Shown: in pieces, positions 34,670 to 50,156 of the stretch
How the letters are laid out: the number at the start of each line of letters is the position of its first letter
Position numbering within the stretch: the first letter of the stretch is position 1
Position numbers and translations under genes: made by a program
Assembly (NCBI GenBank): GCA_027186245.1
Contig: CP114484.1
Coordinates: forward strand, 4,290,501-4,354,500
Source of the DNA: Coriaria nepalensis
Lineage: Eukaryota; Streptophyta; Magnoliopsida; Cucurbitales; Coriariaceae
Length of the DNA: 64,000 nt
Direction: 5' to 3'
The notes under the pieces: model-generated
The model's database searches: none
Seen by the model: only the letters and a program-made list of their open reading frames with translations
What the model was told of the DNA's origin: nothing

Positions 34670-36205
34670 TGTGTTTTATGTTTCGATGCTTAAAAATATG
34701 TCTAAGATCCTTATCATGTATTGCAACATGAACCGGTAGAAGTACGAAATGATTTGTTATATGAAGAAAAGCCGATGTAGATATTGAGAGAAAGTATTGG
34801 GGAATAATATTATTTCCTTAGTTAAAGTTTTATGCCAAAGTAAAAAAACAGAGGAAGCAACTTAGGAAAAAGAAGAAAATATGAGAGCTAAGTTCCTAGA
34901 GTTATTTTAAGTTTAGAGAATGAAACTTTTGTAAGTTGGAAGGATTTGTAATATCTCATTTAACTACTTCCTGTAGTTAGAAGAAGTTTGTAGTCTAAAT
35001 ATTATAAGGTAAAAAGTTTTTTATAGCTAACATCAATTTCTGAGCAGATCTTAACTACGAAGTTAATATCTCCAACTGTAACTTCGTATAGTACATTTGA
35101 ATTTCATTTAGCTTCGATAGTTAGAAAATTTCTCACCCCTCCCTAGCTCATACGAAATTTCAAGCAGAACTCAAGAATTCTTTCTATCCTCTATCATCTG
35201 AAAGAATTAGAAGCGAAAGTAAGGATTCGTAGGGGACATACCACCTGAAGCTCACCGGCCCCCATTCTTATCTCTTCAGTTTGAAGCAAAGTATAATAGT
35301 TAAAAGTTACTTCTAGTAAGAATCATCATTGCCCTTGTACTTGAGATCTTTAGTTCTTTTATAATAGATAAAGAATAAGAGTAAATTTTATAAAGTATAA
35401 CATATCAATATAAGATCAAGATGTATACGTCTTAATTAGTTAGCAAGGTCCGAATACGTCAAAGTTTAAACGCAGGGTCGACGGATCAATGGGTTAATGA
35501 CTCGACGCTTTAAAAAATATAAAGTACTTGATAAGGTCGACACCTTCAATATGTGAATGAGTCAACGGGGTCCACGCCATCCATATATGAATGGGTCGAC
35601 AGGCTTGGCGCATTCCATATGCGAGTGGGTCGACAGTATCGACGCCTCCAATACACTAAAGCGGTTAATGGATTCGACAGGGTCGATGGAATTGATAGGG
35701 TTGACGCCTTCAATATGTGAATGGGTCGATGGGGTCGATGCCTTCAGTATGCTACGGAGATAACGTATACACCATGCAGAGCTCGACACAACAGCTTAAT
35801 CATCATTTAATTGGATTAGTCATCACTAAAGAGCAGTCATCTAGACATATTGCATACACTTGTACATTATTATCTTCTCTACTATAATTTTTTTCCTAAA
35901 TAGTCTTATTTCACATATCTAATCCTCTCTTGAAGGGAGACTTAAGATGCACATTTCTTAAGTTTTCTTAACAATTTTCATGTATATTAAAGTAATTTAA
36001 AATATTCATACATCTAAACTCTTATGTATATAAAATGATCAAAATATAATCATAAACGTAAGAAACTAACAACAATCCAAATAAAATTATTAAATTATAT
36101 CATCAAAGTTTACAACCAAATAACTAAGAATATCACAAATTATCATAAATTATCAAATCGTATTATCAAAATATATAAAATTCATATATTATTTATAAAA
36201 AATTC
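34670..36205 (+). mobile_element. LTR-like non-coding DNA with GTCGAC minisatellite
   Basis: The block at 35,345-35,480 matches the reverse complement of about 21,430-21,600, so both belong to one repeat family. From about 35,470 to 35,750 a roughly 40-bp motif built on GGGTCGACGCCTTCAATATG with a GTGAATGGGTCGA tail recurs with many substitutions (for example at 35,535, 35,560, 35,690). The open frames on both strands at 35,557-35,789 are produced by this repeat. No coding domain identifies the element. An LTR of a gypsy-type element is the likeliest source. Confidence 0.45.
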
Positions 36206-36370
36206 ATATAGCGGGGTTTCGTACACCGTACCACATTGCATGGAACCGAATGGGTGCTGTGCGGGCTCTAGCACTGCATAATATTTTAAGGGAGGAAACC
36301 GACCGCACTGCACTGAAACATATAGTTCGGTACAGTTCGATCAAATTCGGAGCAATCTATTCACCCCTAC
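36206..36370. mobile_element. Possible end of a non-autonomous hAT-like element
   Basis: A GC-richer patch with ACCGTACC, ACCGACCGCACTGCACTG-like and TTCGGTACAGTTCG words ends in CAATCTATTCACCCCTA. The CACCCCTA terminus is the mirror of the TAGGGGTG starts of plant hAT-like short elements. The other end was not located. Confidence 0.35.
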
Positions 36371-39300
36371 GGTAGGTAGTGAAACACACGTACTATGAGC
36401 GGACATCTAGTTCTTCAAGTGTTGTTTTTTCGTCGATAATGTTATCATGCAGTGAAGTTATTTAGCAACTTACGTCCACTTCGTTATTCATGAGTTTCGA
36501 GAAGTAAATCAAATATAAATATAGGTTTCTCAATAAAAAAATATACTAATTTTTATTCTTTGTTCTTTTTTTAAGAAATGTTGGATTAATTTTTAACGAC
36601 AAATTAGAGTTTAGTTATTTTAGAATCAAATGTAATTAGGCTTCTTGTTCTTTAGGTTTTTTCTTTTATTTATTTTCTTTCTTTGTTTGGTTTTTTTTTT
36701 TTCTTCCGATGGTTTTAATTATTTGTCCTCCTCTCTTTTTTATTTTTATTTTTCTTCTTATTTAATTTATTTTTTGTGCACTATTCTCTCTACTGATAGT
36801 TATATCGAAAGTGAAGATTACAATAGAGTTGATTACAAAAAATATATGATAATAATTTTGACACTTATAGTTCATCTCTTCTTTTGCAAAGATAATTGCT
36901 TGTTCTATATTAATTATTAATTTTAGTTTAAATTTAGATTTTTTTGAAAAATTTTAATTCTATTTTTCAGGAAAGAGAAGATCACTCTCCACTGATATTT
37001 TAAATTTGGGGTTCTCCAATTCATTAGTGAAGTATTCATGTTACCTTGTGGTATATGAATATATATATACATGATAAATATCACGAATAGATCGTATTTG
37101 TGCAATACGAAACTGTCAAAAAAAAAAAAATCATTCATTAATGAATTCTTCTTTCCTTTCAATTGTATTATTACTTATTGGTGTGAATGATGATTCTTAC
37201 GAGATATTGTTGGATTTGAGGGGTCAAGGAACGTTAACCCCAACTACATATGTTTGGAGATGGAGATCAATTATTGCTGGTTTTAGAGGATGAAAAAGTA
37301 ATATATTTATATAATTGTCTATATCTAGAAGTTCAACCAAAGAGTAACATCAGGAAAGCCATTTGATTTTGTTTCGTCCTTGAACATATTGAATTCAAAA
37401 TAATAAAATACTCAAAACTATACTGATAAGTTAAAAGAGTACTCTTCTGGCAATGTGAGTGTAACATATCTATCTTGATAAAAGTTTCACTTTTAAGGCG
37501 GTTCAAAAACAATAGGGGTGAAGAAGGCAAAAGGAAATACAAGTGGTGCGAAATATTATTGCTAAATCCTTAAAAAGTAAGATCATACTGTATTTTAAAT
37601 TATCTTTGCAGAGATTTGTGGGTTTTTAAGAATGTTGTGATTTCAAACAAGATCAGATATTCCACATCATTTGTGGGTGCTAGGTACGTATATGATCATG
37701 ATGTTAAGCATCATCTCAGTTTTTTATGTAAAGAACTAGGGGGGGTAAGGGGGAGGGAATGTTTGGTTTGTGTGAAGATTAAAAGGGAAAAGGAAAAAAA
37801 AAAGACAGATTATTGCATGTCATTATATGCCCCAATACCTAACATGATAGACATGAATGAGATTTCAATTGTGCACTTAATTACTGGAAATTTGGTGTCT
37901 GGCTCAATCACTCAAGCTAGCTCCACCCATTAGGAGGTGTCATGCTTAGCAGCTAGTTGGTGAATAAAAATAAATTGGTTTCGATTCTTACAATTTGATT
38001 CTTCAAGTAAAACATTTCCGATTAATGTGAAAGTATGTGTTCTAAACCCACCTAAATTTGATTCTTCCCGTTTGACGTGATTTTCGAATTGATATGTGTA
38101 TATTTTTGTGGACGGGGTGGAGCATTTGTGGCCCATAATCACTAGATTATGTGTTCTAAACCCGTGTAGGATTGAATAGAATCACATAGAAATTGATCTG
38201 TTTTTTCTTTTAATTTAAAATTATAATTTTTTTTATATAAAATTTTAAACATGAAAATTGTAAAATTGTAATTAAACTTTAAGAATCAATTTTTTGATAT
38301 AAATTGAAGTTTGAATCTCGAATGATAGAAAAATATTATAATTTATATATAATATTTTGATTATTTGTTCTTTTTTTTTCTCTTTTTTAGTATAACAAAT
38401 TAAGTTATGTTTTATAAAGAAATTTGGGCAGCATAACAACTACATTACATCTAATTATCATTTAAAATTTACATGTAAAGTGTATACAAATCACAATCAT
38501 AAGCTCATAGCATTATTATAAAAATAGTGTCATGATTCGATTAGAAAGCCATGAATGGAGGAAACTTTTCTTCGTGATGATGGGCTAACCGGAAGATAGC
38601 GTTGAAGGGAAGACGGCGCCGGAGAGGATAGGTGAGAGGAGAGGAGAAGAACAATTGTTCTTCTTAAGTTTGCAGTCTTACAGTCTTAAGTCTTAGATTT
38701 TTTTTTTTACGTTTTATGTCTGCATAAACAGTATGTTATAATTCTTTTGTTTTATTTTTTAAAATTATGGGTATTTGATCGAATGTCTGTAACACGACAT
38801 ATCGAATTCATAGTGAATTTAATCGAATTGGATATCAATCCGATTAAATTTTGTTAAGGTTAGAATCCAATCTGAATTCATCGAATTATATATTTTACTT
38901 ATGCCTATTCTCACCGATAGAATTGAACCAAATGCCCCATTAAAAGTAATGCGTTTTGACGCCAAAAACATGAAAATAATATGACCAAGAACAATTTTAT
39001 TTGAAAAGTATTTTACTATGGGACAAAATTATATCTTGTACCTTAATAATCACCAAGTTTCAAATTTTCAAATACAATACATATAATGAGTTTCCGAACG
39101 GACTAGTAACGAAGTGTAGCCCTAAGTCATGCAGCCCATTTCTTTTCCTTTTTGCTTTTTGGATTTACATCGTCTTCTCTTAAACTTTGGGGCTTGCCAC
39201 CAGCCCATTTCTCTCTTTTATTTCTTTATATTTCATTTATTTTTCCGCAGCCCAACTTGATGAATAATGGGCTTTTCTCTTCAATGCAACCACTTCTTCT

Positions 39301-40875
39301 TTACTATTTCTTTCCTTTTTCCCTTGGGATGGTTCATTCTTGTAAAAATAATCATTTTAGAAAGTTTGATCTATAAAATAGTCCAAATTCAAAAGTCCTA
39401 AACCAAATAATCTCTTTCTTATTTTTTTAAAATTTTAACAGTAAAAGCAAAATATTGAATTACCCAAATGCTCCTTACCATTAACTATAAAAAAAAAAAT
39501 AAAAAAAAAAAAGAAGAAAACCTTTCTAACTTCCCTCCATTTCCAACACACTTCTTCCGTTTCTCGAACGTGATGCACGCAATGAAGCCCATCCGGAATG
39601 CAACTCTTCATCTTCACATTCTTTTTCATCGAACTTGAACCCACTCATCACCACACTGTATGAATCTATAGATCAGAGCAAAACGACCTCTTCATGGCGA
39701 AAAAGCTCGAAGCCTTGTCGGAATGAGTCAGCTTCTAATCACTCATCACCATATTGTAGGAAGCAAAAGATCTGGGCTCTTGTGGCCAGAATCCATGACA
39801 AAAAAGTCGAAAGTCGTCAGAGGATACGTTACCTTTAAATTATGATTTTTTTTTCAATAGTTTTTCTTCAAAAATGGATGAATCTAGGCTGAAAATGTTA
39901 TAAATTAATAAATTATAGGACTGTTTTATTATGAATGGGTAGGAGTTTGTGATGATTCCCACTCATTTGAAAAGAAGCTAAAAAGGAGGCGACACAGCTC
40001 ATCACATTCTCACATGCCCAGCTTGTTTCTCTCTTCCTCCTTCTCATTATGAATAAAATCTATCATTTCTGAAAAAGGGAGAAAGAAAAATAGTAATCTT
40101 AATCTAAAGAAGAATTAAATAAATAAAAATAAAAGGGTTGATAAGTAATTAAGTTCCATAGTGCCGTCGAACCTTGGTTCATTTGGTGACTATATGAGAA
40201 TGACTTCCATTTTAGCCATAAAACGAACCCCAAAAAGTCACCATCCACTTCGCTAGATAGCTCACTTGATCCCCTAAAAGTGCTATCGCACTGTCAATCT
40301 TTCACAACTCGATAGTTTGATAGATATTATAGATCGAGTGAGAGTGACTTTTAAGAGTCTGTTTGACAGCTTGAGTGGTTTAGATTATCCATCGAACTAT
40401 CAAGTTGTATGATTCCAAATTGTTTAAAGGGTTCTTAAGGTCTTCAAACCATCGATCGAACCCCTCCCCCCCCCCCCCCCCCAAAAAAAACTTTGTTCAC
40501 TCTGACTAACGGCTCGATTGTAAGATAAAACACACATTGACCGTCGATCTTTATTAAACGTACTCAAATTTGGTCTATTTTTTCCAATTCACAATAAAAC
40601 AAAAATACTAATAACAACAAATAATAATTTAAAATGATGATTCAACCATTAAAAGAGAAACGAAAAGTATGAACATATAGTGCGAAGCTTGCATAGGAAA
40701 GAGAAAAAGGATGATGGAGAGTTTGCCCAAAAATGAACGAAATCGGAAGGGCAATTTTGGGCTAGAAAAATTCATCAAGGGAAAAGGAAAACACAATTTT
40801 TGAAACTTGACCGTCGGTAGGGATAATGGTAATTTGGTAATTCACCCTTTTGTTAGTTTTTGAAAAGGAAACCCT
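36371..40875. other. Intergenic DNA without recognised genes
   Basis: I see no supported gene in these 4.5 kb. Open frames such as 37,616-37,933 and 39,001-39,376 have low-complexity or hydrophobic translations without family features. A poly-C run (40,466-40,482) directly followed by an A tract is present. A pair of short similar segments, each starting CTCATCACCA, lies at about 39,645 and 39,743. Confidence 0.5.
40466..40490. repeat. Poly-C tract followed by poly-A
   Basis: Seventeen C residues followed by eight A residues. It is a homopolymer junction and a likely site of sequencing and replication slippage. Confidence 0.9.
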
Positions 40876-41490
40876 TTTATTCTTTCATATACGCATTAGA
40901 GCTAGATATTAAATACTTATCCTTTGAGATTTTTTCAAAAGCTTTAGGATGCCAAGTGATTAGTCTTAATGACTCGAGTCATTCAATTAGTCGAGCCTTT
41001 TTTATTCTTTCATATACGCATTAGAGCTAGATATTAAATACTTACCCTTTGAGATTTTTTCAAAAGCTTTAGGATGCCAAGTGATTAGTCTTAATGACTC
41101 GAGTCATTCAATTAGTCGAGCCTTCTTTATTCTTTCATATACGCATTAGAGCTAGATATTAAATACTTACCCTTTGAGATTTTTTCAAAAGCTTTAGGAT
41201 GCCAAGTGATTAGTCTTAATGACTCGAGTCATTCAATTAGTCGAGCCTTCTTTATTCTTTCATATACACATTAGAGCTACATATTAAATACTTACCCTTT
41301 GAGATTTTTTCAAAAGCTTTAGGATGCCAAGTGATAATGTCTTAATGACTCGAGTCATTCAATTAGTTGAGCCTTCTTTATTCTTTCATATACACATTAG
41401 AGCTACATATTAAATACTTACCCTTTGAGATTTTTTTCAAAAGCTTTAGGATGCCAAGTGATTAGTCTTAATGACTCGAGTCATTCAATA
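40876..41490. repeat. Five-copy tandem array of a 125-bp unit
   Basis: Units start TTTATTCTTTCATATAC at 40,876, 41,001, 41,126, 41,251 and 41,377 (periods 125, 125, 125, 126). Each carries GAGATTTTTTCAAAAGCTTT, AGGATGCCAAGTGAT and the perfect 16-bp palindrome AATGACTCGAGTCATT (40,968-40,983, 41,093-41,108, 41,218-41,233, 41,344-41,359, 41,470-41,485). Copies 1-3 share ACGCATTAGAGCTAGATA and copies 4-5 share ACACATTAGAGCTACATA, so the array grew from at least two variants. The last copy breaks off after CATTCAATA. It contains no ORF. The unit is too long, and lacks separate variable spacers, to be a CRISPR array. Confidence 0.97.
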
Positions 41491-42295
41491 GTTCAATTTT
41501 AATGCCAAGCTAGATATAACATAATTTGACTAAGAATTATTTCATCTCTAGACTTTTAATGTTTGTTCATAATCATGCTTAAGAATTTAAATAGTTCAAT
41601 TTCATTTTTAAAATTTTCAAAAGGTTTTATTTTAGTCTATAGGATGATCAAGTTACAAATGTAAGAATGAAAAAAATGACATCTAAAATATCTTATATCT
41701 TCGAAAACATAAAACTATCCTTAAAAGCTACTGGTTTTTGGATTTTGATTCACAAATTTCAATCAAGTCTTATACATAATACTTTATTTTTCATTGTTTA
41801 TTACTTTAAATCTTAATAATAATCATTTCAACACCGATATTAAGGAAATTAACTAATATAAAAAATTCATGGATGAAAATGACAATTTTATGTTTATAAT
41901 TTCACTTGGACTCATTGCCCGTCTTAATTTCGTTATTTGGTTAAAAATATAAAAATAAAAGTTAATAATTTATAAATAAATATAAAAAATAATAGTGTCA
42001 TAAATTTTAGATTATTTCTCTCAACAATAATGGTAGTAGGTGATGGCAATGGCAAAGAGGATTGATGAAAATGGTGGTAAAGTAATGTAGAGATAAAAAT
42101 TGATTTATTTAAACTAATAAAGTGAGTTTTAAGAAAAGGAAAATAAGTTTTAGAGTAAAAAATAGAAACAAACATTAAATTTACAATCATTTTTTTTAAG
42201 GAAATAAAAAAATGGATATCTTATACCGTTAAATAGTTAGATGTAAATTATATTTTACTTATGTTTGGATATTTCACTTGTCTGGTGAATATTTT
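41491..42295. other. AT-rich intergenic DNA
   Basis: No gene recognised. A patch at about 42,040-42,160 resembles the AT-rich inverted-repeat-like DNA around 870-1,000, suggesting a shared old MITE-type family. Confidence 0.4.
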
Positions 42296-44850
42296 TAGTA
42301 TTAGAAATTTAATATATAAAATATTCATATAAATCATATTAGATTTAAGATATAGATTAGATACAGATTAAAGAATGTATAAATAAATCATACATGAATT
42401 TGTCATCAATTGCATACCTGACAATCATTCTTATGCAGCGGAATTTCTTAATATGTAGCAGTGCTTACATGAATATTAGAAATTAGGGCTTCCTCTCTAT
42501 CTTGTTAAAACATTATGTGATTGCTCCCAATAAAATGAGACGCTAGGGTTACCAGTAAAGAGGAGGACTTAACCAATATATGTTAGTGTCAAGTGGATCC
42601 TCTCATTACGAGTTACCACTTGACTAAATTAATGTTAAGCCCAATTAAAAAAATTCTAACATTCTATCACTTAGGCGAACATTAATTTAGTTATTTTATA
42701 AAACAAGTTATTTTCAAAACGACTCTCGAGCGGAACTATTTTATAAATCTTATGTGGCCACAATTTTGAAAGAAATATGGCCGTAAGGATATATCTCTAA
42801 CCAATCTAGTCCAATAAAGCAATTAACATCATATCAAAAAGGTAGTTATATTGTTTAGTGACATATGACCTCTCTGGTCACAAATGAAAACTGACTTTAT
42901 CGATATGGATCACAACATTGTAGTGTAGGAAGAAAAATAGCATTTATAATGTGATCTCAAATATATTATTTTCTTATCGATCCTCTTCATGATTTTTCTA
43001 TCATCGTATGCTTCAACAAGAAGCTATCTAAAGAAATTTCTCCATATCATGAAGCGAATTAACGATGGTTCTTAACATTCGAAAAATCTATCCACTTTGA
43101 ATAGATAAACCCTTTAGGCCAATCTACCTCATACATTTATGCTTCATGGCTCTTCATTTATAATATACAATAACCCCCTTTGGGAAACAAAAAAATATTT
43201 TGTACATGAATGTTGAGATAACACTCATGAATATCAATGAATGAACCACTTTAACAGTTAACATTCATATCAACTAACAATCCTACCCTGCCGAGATATA
43301 AAAACAAAATGCGTAAGAACAACATGCATATCAAAAGACTGGGTATATGCATGTGGCCAACCAGACAGGGTTAAAATATAATCTACCCTTAAAGATCTTA
43401 TCATTATTTGCATTCAAGTTACCAATTTCTAATAATGATAAAATTGATAAATAATTTCACCACATGTATGTATTACTTAAGGTCGAAAGGTTTTTAGCAA
43501 ACTTACCTTCTTATGAGATTATATAGAACAATCATACACTCGAATCACATAACAAACTTTCATGAAGTTGAACCTCCGATACATGCACTCATAAGACAAG
43601 GTGAAATTAATATGATAATAAATAATTTAATTTAGTTTAATTTAATCATAATTAAAATTAAATTAACCATATCATCGTAATATGCTCAACTATGTGAGTG
43701 TGATAGTCAATCACAATATTTCTAAGGAAGCTCTAAAATCATCACTCTCCCACACATTCAATGATCGCAAGTTGAGAGCAACCCTTGCCATAATACAATT
43801 AAATTTCCCACACTAATAAATCTCTTCCTCAACATAATTTTGATTAATTGTACAAATGAATCCAATGGTGTCATCATATCCACCATCGAACCTCTCACGT
43901 GCCCGCACGTGCCACTAAGCGCGTGGTACTCGTTCACACATCACTATTCATCATCACTTTTGCCCAGCAACTCGTGCTCAACCTAAATTTCGCCCAATTA
44001 CAGATTTGACTCCGCAAAAATTGGAGTTTTTATTAATCTCATTATTTACTTACTAATTCTTATGATTAAGGTAAGATTTTGATGATAATTCTCATTTCTA
44101 ATATATTAGAAACATCAATTTTATCAATTTGTTCATAAAATTTAAGTTTTGAATTTTCGTATCTAAGAAATATAGAACCCTAAAAATTTTGGAATTTGAT
44201 TTCTTACTATAATATCATAATAAGATCAATAATCAAAGGCATATCAAAAGTAAACATCAAGGAAACATATTAATTCAAGAATCACATCAATTTATTAACG
44301 GTTATTGCAAATTCATACACATAACTCAAGTATCCGAATATTATAATTTGAAATTCTCCTTCCACATATCATATCTTTTCAAAATTAGAATATGAGTTTA
44401 AATCATTATAGAGAGGCAAAACAAAAGCCTAACTTAATTTAACAAAACATAATACCTAATTCCGATTTCAATTTCATAGATTAATGTATATTCATGCAAT
44501 ATCATGCAATCCGATTTTCAAACTTATTGTCTAAAACACATGTCTAAAATTACATGTTAGATAGCATATATGGGAATCATTCAAAATTCAATAATACACA
44601 AACATGAATATATATATGAATAACGATACATATTATATAATCACAAAATCCAATCTTACATCTAAATATGATAGACTTTTATACCACTTATTAAAAATTT
44701 AATATAGTCAATATTTATATAAATCAAACTAGATTCAAGGTACAAATTAAAATATATATAAACCTTACTTTTATAAAACCTAAAATATTAAATTAATATT
44801 AAGTCTAATTAAAAAAATTATAATATTCCGCTCCCTTGAGAAATTAGGAT
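42296..44850 (-). mobile_element. LTR-bounded retrotransposon remnant without coding capacity
   Basis: Sequence starting near 42,300 (TTAGAAATTTAATATA...ATATAAATCATATTAGATT...) and its continuation at about 42,633-42,680 (AATGTTAAGCCCAATTAAAAAAATT) recur at about 44,688-44,760 and 44,795-44,840, in direct orientation. Just left of the second copy, TTTATACCACTTATTA (about 44,680-44,690) resembles the reverse complement of a tRNA-Met primer-binding site (TGGTATCA) joined to an LTR end. This suggests a minus-strand element with its 5' LTR at the right. The second LTR is truncated at about 44,850, next to the hexokinase upstream region. No gag or pol was recognised, so it may be a non-autonomous element. 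Confidence 0.5.
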
Positions 44851-45312
44851 TATGAGCCTTTCTAAAGATTCAGCGGATATTAAAAATAGAGAGACAGGGA
44901 GAGAGAGAAAATGGAAATGGAAATGGAAACACGGTCAAGAAAACTATTACAGTTTGGCTCAGATTATCCCGAAAAGACAGCTGATTTCCAAGAAACTCGC
45001 TCTAATTCTTTGATTTTCCATTAAAAAAAGATAATGCATTTGTCTCCATCTCTATCTCTCTTTCTCTCTCTATGTTCCCCTCTCTGAGTTTAATGTACAT
45101 GTGTGTCTTTCTCGCTCACTTCCGAGTCTTATTCAATACACATGGATAAAGAGTATGAATCTGTGATCAATTGAGAATTTCCCGACCGAGAAAATCGAGT
45201 TTCCACAAGAGAGAGAGAGATAGAGTTAACAAAGGTTCACGCTCTTTTTGTGAGTTTTCTTTTTTCTTGGCCATTTCGGCGTCGGAGCAGCTTCGTTGAT
45301 TTGATTAAGAGA
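44851..45312 (+). promoter_or_regulatory. Hexokinase promoter and 5' leader region
   Basis: Contains GA-rich (about 44,889-44,912, 45,209-45,225) and CT-rich (about 45,045-45,072) simple stretches typical of plant leaders and core promoters. No strong TATA box is apparent. Two upstream ATGs open short frames: 45,072-45,149 (25 codons plus stop) and the overlapping 45,142-45,174 (10 codons plus stop). If transcription starts upstream of 45,072 these would be uORFs, but the start site is unknown. Confidence 0.5.
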
Positions 45313-48109
<2,797 letters not shown>

Positions 48110-49697
48110 AGAAATAGAGGTGAGAAGCTTTACTAGAGATCATGAAGGTGAAGAAATCCTTCGGTTTATTTATTTATTGTAAATTTTTTTTTTTCTGATT
48201 CTCTGCCTTTGATTTTTCTTTTCTCGGAACTTGGGGATCATGTTGGGGCATTTTATAGGTTCATATGATTCATGCCTTAGAATCATATGTTTGTTAAGTT
48301 ATGGTCGGTCAGGCATATATATCATCCAGCGATGGATCGATCCATAGAATGTGGTTGAGTTGATCAATAAGTTTACCCTCTACTTTAAATTGGGGAGATT
48401 ATATACGGTACAAGTTTACAAGTAAATTTCTTTTGGATTGGGTAATAAGAGGGGAAATGTAAACTGCGGCTTTGAATGGTCATTTTGGTGGAAATAAGAC
48501 AAGAGTTTCAATTTATAAGATTAAGGGTTCCAACTTATACTTTGTTACTATAAATATATCAACTTCGGAAGTAAGAACAATCGAGGAGAAACAGTGAAAT
48601 TTTGCAAACATGTCAGGGAAAAGATGAATCAGGCAACTTATACTAATCTCTACTGTCATATTAATGGGCGAGAAATTTTTTAATGCAATTTTGCCAGAAT
48701 TTGGATGATCATGATCTTTTTTTCCCTGATGGGTAATATCTTGATCACAAATGACATTTTGTACATGACAAAATGATATTGAATATTTACTCTTGCTGTA
48801 AAATCCGACAAATGAGCACAATTTTCAAGTTAATAATTTTTCTAGAAACTCATTCATCTTATCAGACAATTCTCATAATAATATACATACCATAAAACCT
48901 TGATATATTAATAATCTCCTCTAAATAATATTTTTTGTCAATCCCAAGGATAGCATGTTAAGTTTATAATTTATTAAATTTATAAGATAATAAGAAATTC
49001 ATATAGTTCATATGCAATATATATATTAATAAACTCCTAACACATAGTTTGTATGTCTTAATTATGAGATACTTTTAAAATATGACTGAATCATTAATTG
49101 TTTCTTAAAATTGGCATCAACTTGGATCTTATCTTTAACTTTTTTTAACATGATAAGAAAGTCATATATAATTTTTCTTATACTATAATAAAAAATTATT
49201 CAATACCATCCTAGTTTTAAAAGTTTCTTTTCACGAAACATGGTTCATATTAGAACTATCTTCAAGTTTAGTATCTTAGTTATTTTTTATGATATTCTCA
49301 ATTATATGATTATTGGTGAACACTCTAAAATCACTTTGTTTTCACTAGGATAATTTAAATATCTAATACAAATATATATATATATATGTTAATTTTGTAT
49401 TTTTTTTATTTAAAAAAAAGTGTGTTCAAACTAGGAAACTTTATGGGGGTAAAATTATATAAAATCTCTTTAAATTTTAATTTAATGGGGGTACAAATTT
49501 AAATGTTAGAAATTTTGTGGGGGGAAAATTGATTATTATAGTCTGCGGTGGTGAAATTGAATACGAGTTAAGAGAATTTTAGAATTAAGAATTAGCAATT
49601 GTGGGGGCAAGTATTTTAAAATTATAAACTTTACCCTCTAAATTTTAAAATTCAAATTTTTGTTCCTAAAAAATTTAAAATATATTTTTGGGGCAAT

Positions 49698-49713
49698 GGG
49701 GGCAGCTGCCCCC
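49698..49713. repeat. 16-bp perfect G/C-rich palindrome
   Basis: GGGGGCAGCTGCCCCC lies in otherwise AT-rich DNA, preceded by several GGGGG-containing words (49,445-49,700). The patch reads like the end of a decayed transposable element, but no partner terminus was found. Confidence 0.85.
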
Positions 49714-50129
49714 ACTATCCATTACATTATCCCTAAATCCGCAAGTGGTTCAAGAACTCGATATCCATTACATTATGACAATTCAATTTTTTGATTATAT
49801 TTTACAGTTTTTGAATATCTCCCCTATCTAACTATTCATCCAAATTATTTTAACTCATATTATCTGTAAACCGAATTTTACAATATCGAAATAAATTGCA
49901 ATTATATTTTCATAAACTTCTATTGTATGTACAAGTTGAATTTGTAAGATTTATTACTTGTAAAATATTTATATTCTCTAAATTTGGTTCCACTACTTAT
50001 AGATTATTTGGCCAATAAAATCTCAACTGAATTGAAGAAATAAAAAAAAAGATTAACCAAGAACGAAAAGAAAAGGAAAAAGTGAATTCAACTAAGATTT
50101 TCGATTATGAATATCTAATAGAATATGGG

Positions 50130-50156
50130 ATAAGCATAAGCATAAGCATAAGCATA
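50130..50156. repeat. (ATAAGC)n hexanucleotide microsatellite
   Basis: About four and a half perfect copies of ATAAGC. The unit encodes Ile-Ser repeats in one frame, which explains the repetitive open frame at 50,082-50,309. Confidence 0.93.

Noticed and set aside
35557..35789. Open frames on both strands with repeated residues
   Set aside because: They are produced by the GTCGAC minisatellite and are open on both strands for that reason.
37616..37933. 105-residue open frame in intergenic DNA
   Set aside because: Low complexity, with no start context, family motif or neighbouring exon to support it.
40876..41490. CRISPR array
   Set aside because: The repeats are contiguous 125-bp units with no separate unique spacers, and the genome is a plant nuclear one.
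45250..45312. N-terminal extension of hexokinase upstream of the chosen ATG
   Set aside because: The frame is open but starts only at GTG, and the family start MGKVA(M/V)GA lies at 45,313.
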